The position numbers were made by a program, and so were the translations under genes. A DNA stretch of 64,000 bases from Polynucleobacter sp. (GTDB lineage Bacteria; Pseudomonadota; Gammaproteobacteria; Burkholderiales; Burkholderiaceae): the NCBI RefSeq assembly GCF_030693775.1, contig NZ_JAUXZY010000001.1, forward strand, positions 1 through 64,000, read 5' to 3'. A model generated the notes under the pieces. That model ran no database searches. It saw only the letters and a list, made by a program, of their open reading frames with translations, and was not told where the DNA came from. Shown piece by piece: positions 60,172 to 64,000 of the stretch. Each line of letters starts with the position of its first letter. The stretch's first letter is position 1.

Positions 60172-61803
60172 TTAACTTGATTCATCCACTTTTTCTTTGA
60201 CATACTTACCTGGGGCTGCTATCCCTTTTTTATACTTTGCATTACCGAAAGTGCTGCTCGCCTTTACTTGCTTGCCGCCAAATTGGGCAAGCCATTCCAC
60301 ATAGTCAGGCCACCAACTACCGCGAACATCTTTAGCGCCGGCAAGCCAATCGTCTGCCTTTGCTGGTAAAGCTGGGTTAACCCAGTAGTGGCGTTTATTT
60401 TTTGCGGGCGGATTAATCACGCCAGCAATGTGACCCGATGCGCCGAGTACAAAGCGGTTCTTACCTTTGAGAATTTGAGTCGAGCGATAACCGCTATGCC
60501 ACGGAACAATATGGTCATCGTGTGATGCATAAATATAGGCGGGGCAATCAATTAATGACAGGTCAACTTTTTCGCCACAAACCTTGAGGTTGCCCGGCTT
60601 CACCAATTCATTTTGCAGGTAGGTGTGGCGCAAATACCAGCAATACATTGCGCCTGGCAGATTAGTGGAGTCACCGTTCCAATACAGCAAATCAAAGGGC
60701 GGCGGTGAATTGCCTTTGAGGTAATTTTCAACTACGTAGTTCCACACCAAATCATTGGGGCGTAAAAAGGAAAAGGTATTGCCGAGATCCAGTCCAGACA
60801 TCAAACCAAACTGGCCTTGCTCGCCGCCGATGGTGTTTTCTCGAAGCTTAACTGTGTCCTCATCAACAAAAATATCTAAGATTCCGGTGTCACTAAAGTC
60901 GAGCAAGGTCGTTAACAAAGTTAAGCTGGCCACCGGCTTTTGTTTGCGGGCCGCCAATACCGCCAACGCATTACTCACCAAGGTTCCACCAACACAGAAG
61001 CCCAGCAAATTAATTTGATCTAGACCGCCGATCTCTTTCGTTACTTCGATGGCTTTAATCACGCCATCGCCAATGTAATCATCCCAGGTCACCTTTGCCA
61101 TTGATTTGTCGGGGTTTTTCCATGACACCAAAAAGACCGTGTGGCCCTGGCTCACCATGTAACGTACTACCGAGTTATCGGGCTGCAAATCAAGGATGTA
61201 GTATTTATTGATGCACGGCGGCACCATCAAAAACGGGCGCTCGTATACATTTTCAGTGAGCGGCTTGTATTGAATCAGTTCAAACAAGTGATTGCGAAAG
61301 ACCACAGCACCTTCGGTGGTGGCTAAATTTTTGCCAATCTCAAAAGCCGTTTCATCGGTTTGCGAGACTTTGCCTTTTTTTAAATCGCCCAGTAAATTCA
61401 AAATACCGTTTTGAATTGATTGCCCTTGCGAGCTAATGATGTGCTCGAGCACTTCTGGATTAGTCGCCATGAAATTCGATGGCGAGAGCGCATCCACCAT
61501 TTGCAGAGTGCTGAACAAAATGCGCTGCTTACTTTTTGCATCAGTCTCGACTGCTTCCGCCAATTCCATTAGATGCTTGGAGTTCAGCAAATACATTCCA
61601 GCAATGGCTTTGCTCCACGGCGATTGCCAGGCATTGCCTGAAAAGCGCCGATCTTTAATTTCCAAGGCGCCTGGATTACTAACGTAGGCGGCTAATTCCG
61701 TCATGTAATGCTGCTGAATTTCAGATAAGCGCTCAGGCGGAATTAAGGCCATGTGTTGCGGTGCCAAACTTGGCGACTTTCCAGACGGTATTCCAGTAAA
61801 CAT
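60172..61803 (-). CDS. phaC: Class I poly(3-hydroxyalkanoate) synthase
   Basis: Polymerises 3-hydroxybutyryl-CoA into PHB. From ATG 61803 (MFTGIPSGKS) there are 543 residues with the lipase-like box GFCVGG (nucleophile Cys about residue 270), the Asp in YIYASHDDHIVPW and His in GASGHIAGVINPPAK. This start is preferred over 61878, which would add a 25-residue extension. It heads the phaC-phaB-phaR set. Upstream 118 bp contain a possible TATAAC -10. Confidence 0.95.
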   Translation of the reverse strand: MFTGIPSGKSPSLAPQHMALIPPERLSEIQQHYMTELAAYVSNPGALEIKDRRFSGNAWQSPWSKAIAGMYLLNSKHLMELAEAVETDAKSKQRILFSTLQMVDALSPSNFMATNPEVLEHIISSQGQSIQNGILNLLGDLKKGKVSQTDETAFEIGKNLATTEGAVVFRNHLFELIQYKPLTENVYERPFLMVPPCINKYYILDLQPDNSVVRYMVSQGHTVFLVSWKNPDKSMAKVTWDDYIGDGVIKAIEVTKEIGGLDQINLLGFCVGGTLVSNALAVLAARKQKPVASLTLLTTLLDFSDTGILDIFVDEDTVKLRENTIGGEQGQFGLMSGLDLGNTFSFLRPNDLVWNYVVENYLKGNSPPPFDLLYWNGDSTNLPGAMYCWYLRHTYLQNELVKPGNLKVCGEKVDLSLIDCPAYIYASHDDHIVPWHSGYRSTQILKGKNRFVLGASGHIAGVINPPAKNKRHYWVNPALPAKADDWLAGAKDVRGSWWPDYVEWLAQFGGKQVKASSTFGNAKYKKGIAAPGKYVKEKVDESS

Positions 61804-61921
61804 GCTTTTCTCTATTCTCAACCAGGCAGGCCGTACCGGCTTGCCGCACATACTCATTCTCGTTTGAATGGGGCGCAAGGGTTATAAGCACTAACCCTAG
61901 CCCTAGAGCTTATACCCTGGC

Positions 61922-62728
61922 CTAGCGGCGCCAGATAAAAGCAGCAAATCGCCCAGATAGGCCATCGCGGCGATGGGAAAAAAAGTCAGTTTGATCACGA
62001 ACCGTACAGAATTCCCCGCCATCAATATGGGTCAGGCCTTTGCTCTGAAGGCGCTGCCTAGCCAGTTGGTAGAGGTTGGCCCAATACTTGCCCGGCTTGC
62101 CATCGACTGCCATAAATGCCTCAGCGGGCACTGGTAGGCCATGGTTTTGGCCAAAATCATGAAACGCAGAACGCACCTCCTCACCCACCTCAAACGCCTT
62201 GGGGCCAATCGCCGGACCAAGCCAGGCAAGGTATTGGGTCGCATTACCGAGCCCTGTTTTTGCCTGCATTGCAACTACGGTATTTTCGAGAACGCCCCCC
62301 AATAAACCCCGCCAACCGGCATGGGCGACGCCAATCACCTCACCATCCGGACTGCTGATCAAGACCGGTAAGCAATCAGCAGCCATCACTGTTAGAACGG
62401 TATTGGACTTGGTGGTCACCGCCGCATCGGCCTCAATGACCTCTTCGGTTGGAGCCAAATCGGCGTCCCAAACCCGAGTGCCATGGACCTGCTTCAGCCA
62501 TACCGGCTCGGCTGGGAGCAAAGCCCGCACACGAGCGCGATTTTCGCTCACGGCCAGGGGCTCATCGTTGACGTAGCGGCCTAAGTTGAGGCTATCAAAG
62601 GGTGCCTTGCTAACGCCTCCAGCTCGGGTCGTACAAAAGGCTCCAATCTGAGGTGAAGCGGGCCAATTCGGAATAAGTAGCCGAAGCCCGTCCATGGTTT
62701 GAAATTGACTGCCGTGCTCACTCATCAT
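61922..62728 (-). CDS. pgeF: Peptidoglycan editing factor PgeF (YfiH, laccase-domain)
   Basis: The Cu-oxidase_4 protein that removes wrongly incorporated serine from muropeptide precursors in E. coli. The 268-residue product has [46 protein letters not shown] and ACxxC-like histidine/cysteine zinc site motifs. It overlaps the end of rluD by 11 nt, the usual rluD-pgeF order. Confidence 0.95.
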   Translation of the reverse strand: MMSEHGSQFQTMDGLRLLIPNWPASPQIGAFCTTRAGGVSKAPFDSLNLGRYVNDEPLAVSENRARVRALLPAEPVWLKQVHGTRVWDADLAPTEEVIEADAAVTTKSNTVLTVMAADCLPVLISSPDGEVIGVAHAGWRGLLGGVLENTVVAMQAKTGLGNATQYLAWLGPAIGPKAFEVGEEVRSAFHDFGQNHGLPVPAEAFMAVDGKPGKYWANLYQLARQRLQSKGLTHIDGGEFCTVRDQTDFFSHRRDGLSGRFAAFIWRR

Positions 62729-63764
62729 GCTGGGGCACCTCTAACTTAGGCTCATCCGGCAAATCCGCAGTAGTCATCCCGACGACTGGCAATAGCGCCA
62801 TGAGATCGTCTGGCGGCAGACGGTACCACTGGATGACTTGATTGCTTCCCGGATGAATCAGGCTTAAAGCATAGGCATGCAATGCTTGTCTATGCAAGGG
62901 CAAGTCTTTGGCCACATTCGGCGCTTTCTTACGATAGACCGGATCGCCCAAGAGGGGAAATCCCAATGACTCTAAATGCACCCGAATTTGATGGGTACGC
63001 CCTGTTTCCAGGCGGCACTCCAAAAGCGATACGGGCGCTTGTGCAAAGTGGCCATTAGCCAATCGACGGTAGAGCGTAATTGCAGGCTTACCTTGAATCG
63101 AGTGGACGGCCATTTTGAGCCGGTCGCGTTGATCACGCGCCACCATGGCTTGTATTTTTCCCTGCGCTGCGGGCGTTCCCCATACCCAAGCTAAATAGCG
63201 GCGTCCCACTGTGCGCTCTTGTAACTGGCGTACCAATGCTGTTTGCGCCAGATCGGTCCGCGCCACCACCATCAGGCCCGATGTCTCTTTATCGAGGCGA
63301 TGCACAATACCGGCACGCGGCAACTGCGCGAGCTCCGGGTAACGAAATAGCAAACCGTTTAGCAATGTTCCCGACCAATTGCCCGCAGCAGGATGAACCA
63401 CTAAGCCTGCGGGTTTATTAATCACAATCAGACTAGCATCTTCGTGCACCACATCAAGGGGAATATCCTCCGCCTGAAACGCAAATTGCTCAGGCATTTC
63501 TTGGGGATAGACTTTGACGCTCTCGCCGCCCCGCAAAAGGTAACGGGCTCGCGTGACCTTGCCGTCTACGGTCACCGCCCCTGCCTCAACCCAGGTTTTT
63601 AAGCGATTTCGGGAATAATCAGGCAAAGCACCTGCCAAAACCTTATCTAGACGCTCGCCAGATGCCTCCCACGGAATTTCTAGGGCAATGAAATCCTCTT
63701 CATCGATATAATCAATTGGATTCGAATCAGGAGTTTTCGGCAATGCCACGCTTGAAGTACCCAT
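62718..63764 (-). CDS. rluD: 23S rRNA pseudouridine synthase RluD
   Basis: Makes pseudouridines 1911, 1915 and 1917 in helix 69 of 23S rRNA. The 348 residues have an N-terminal S4 domain ([20 protein letters not shown] near 37-56) and the catalytic Asp in [14 protein letters not shown] (about residue 155), with [20 protein letters not shown] downstream. A TATAAC hexamer is 5 nt before the ATG. It is divergent from bamD. Confidence 0.96.
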   Translation of the reverse strand: MGTSSVALPKTPDSNPIDYIDEEDFIALEIPWEASGERLDKVLAGALPDYSRNRLKTWVEAGAVTVDGKVTRARYLLRGGESVKVYPQEMPEQFAFQAEDIPLDVVHEDASLIVINKPAGLVVHPAAGNWSGTLLNGLLFRYPELAQLPRAGIVHRLDKETSGLMVVARTDLAQTALVRQLQERTVGRRYLAWVWGTPAAQGKIQAMVARDQRDRLKMAVHSIQGKPAITLYRRLANGHFAQAPVSLLECRLETGRTHQIRVHLESLGFPLLGDPVYRKKAPNVAKDLPLHRQALHAYALSLIHPGSNQVIQWYRLPPDDLMALLPVVGMTTADLPDEPKLEVPQHDE

Positions 63765-63814
63765 ATGTAGTTATAGCCGACAGTGTAAGGCCTACCAAGG
63801 TAAGCCCAAATGCT

Positions 63815-64000
63815 TTGCCATTCACGTCCCGCATCAGCTCCTTGCTGCTCGGCCTTGCTCTGCTTGCCACCTTATTAATCAGTGGCTGTGCTAGCGATGG
63901 CAATAAAGATGAGACCGATGGTTGGTCTGAGACCAAGCTCTACAGTGAGGCTACGGAAAAACTCAAAGACAATGATTTTGCAAAATGCGGAAGCTACTTT
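63815..64000 (+). CDS. bamD: BamD outer-membrane assembly lipoprotein (5' end only)
   Basis: The window ends within this gene. The visible frame has a lipoprotein signal (LLLGLALLATLLISGC, Cys about residue 29) and then WSETKLYSEATEKLKDNDF, the start of the BamD TPR domain. Start is uncertain: TTG 63815 gives MPFTSRISSLLLG, and an ATG at 63743 would extend into the divergent rluD gene. Divergent rluD/bamD adjacency is normal in Burkholderiales. BamD is an essential part of the BAM complex. Confidence 0.85.
   Translation, partial: MPFTSRISSLLLGLALLATLLISGCASDGNKDETDGWSETKLYSEATEKLKDNDFAKCGSYF

Overview
The window is a dense, housekeeping-rich chromosomal segment of a betaproteobacterium. Moderate GC, very short intergenic gaps, the gene complement (PHB genes with PhaR, glyoxylate carboligase branch, AcnB, trigger factor-ClpPX-Lon block) and many small Burkholderiales-type proteins suggest Polynucleobacter or a close relative in the Burkholderiaceae. 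This assignment is inference from gene content; there is no rRNA here to confirm it. I see no prophage, insertion sequence, integron or CRISPR array.

Layout. 1-4 kb: the end of msrP with msrQ (periplasmic methionine-sulfoxide repair), a 174-nt strongly self-complementary intergenic element, a YbiT-type ABC-F ATPase, and two small conserved genes. 4-9.4 kb (minus): a run from selO and msrB through yciB, bolA, a parvulin, glyoxalase I, a FemAB/GNAT-like protein and a DUF1289 protein. 9.5-16.9 kb: thioesterase, NRDE protein, ygfZ, then the plus-strand mltG-tmk-holB genes and a tatD-ankyrin pair, followed by a small K+-channel-like protein. 16.8-19.3 kb (minus): DUF3108, HNH nuclease and an esterase. 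19.3-24.1 kb: glyoxylate/tartronate semialdehyde branch (gcl, hyi, glxR) with a divergent LysR regulator. 24-26 kb: a secreted protein with a duplicated domain, an M48 lipoprotein protease and a tRNA-Asp/Glu/Ala cluster. 26-32.7 kb: gltX, hslO, ftsB, eno, kdsA, pyrG. 32.8-40.7 kb: a tiny superinfection-immunity-like membrane protein, acnB, a spermidine-synthase-like gene and purL. 40.7-43.7 kb: ybbA-like ATPase, divergent tesA-type esterase and a PpiD-like protein lacking its parvulin domain. 43.8-50.2 kb: tRNA-Val, lon, clpX, clpP, tig, tRNA-Leu. 50.2-57.3 kb: ispF, ispD, mfd, serB, phaA-type thiolase. 57.4-61.8 kb: rimO, phaR, phaB, phaC. 61.9-64 kb: pgeF, rluD and the start of bamD.

How genes work together: tig-clpP-clpX-lon is a protein folding/degradation block, and lon carries a sigma-32-like promoter. 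gcl-hyi-glxR convert glyoxylate to glycerate. phaA/phaB/phaC/phaR make and regulate polyhydroxybutyrate. ispD-ispF are two MEP-pathway steps. msrP/msrQ and msrB repair oxidised methionine in periplasm and cytoplasm.

The most interesting non-coding signals are: the four-helix element at 1282-1455, which may be an RNA gene; a recurring arrangement in which a -10-like hexamer lies exactly 6 nt before the start codon with no Shine-Dalgarno (purL, tatD, mltG, the LysR gene and a micro-ORF before serB), suggesting leaderless mRNAs; and a five-codon, two-serine micro-ORF that ends on the serB start codon. No complete new defence or mobile system is visible.
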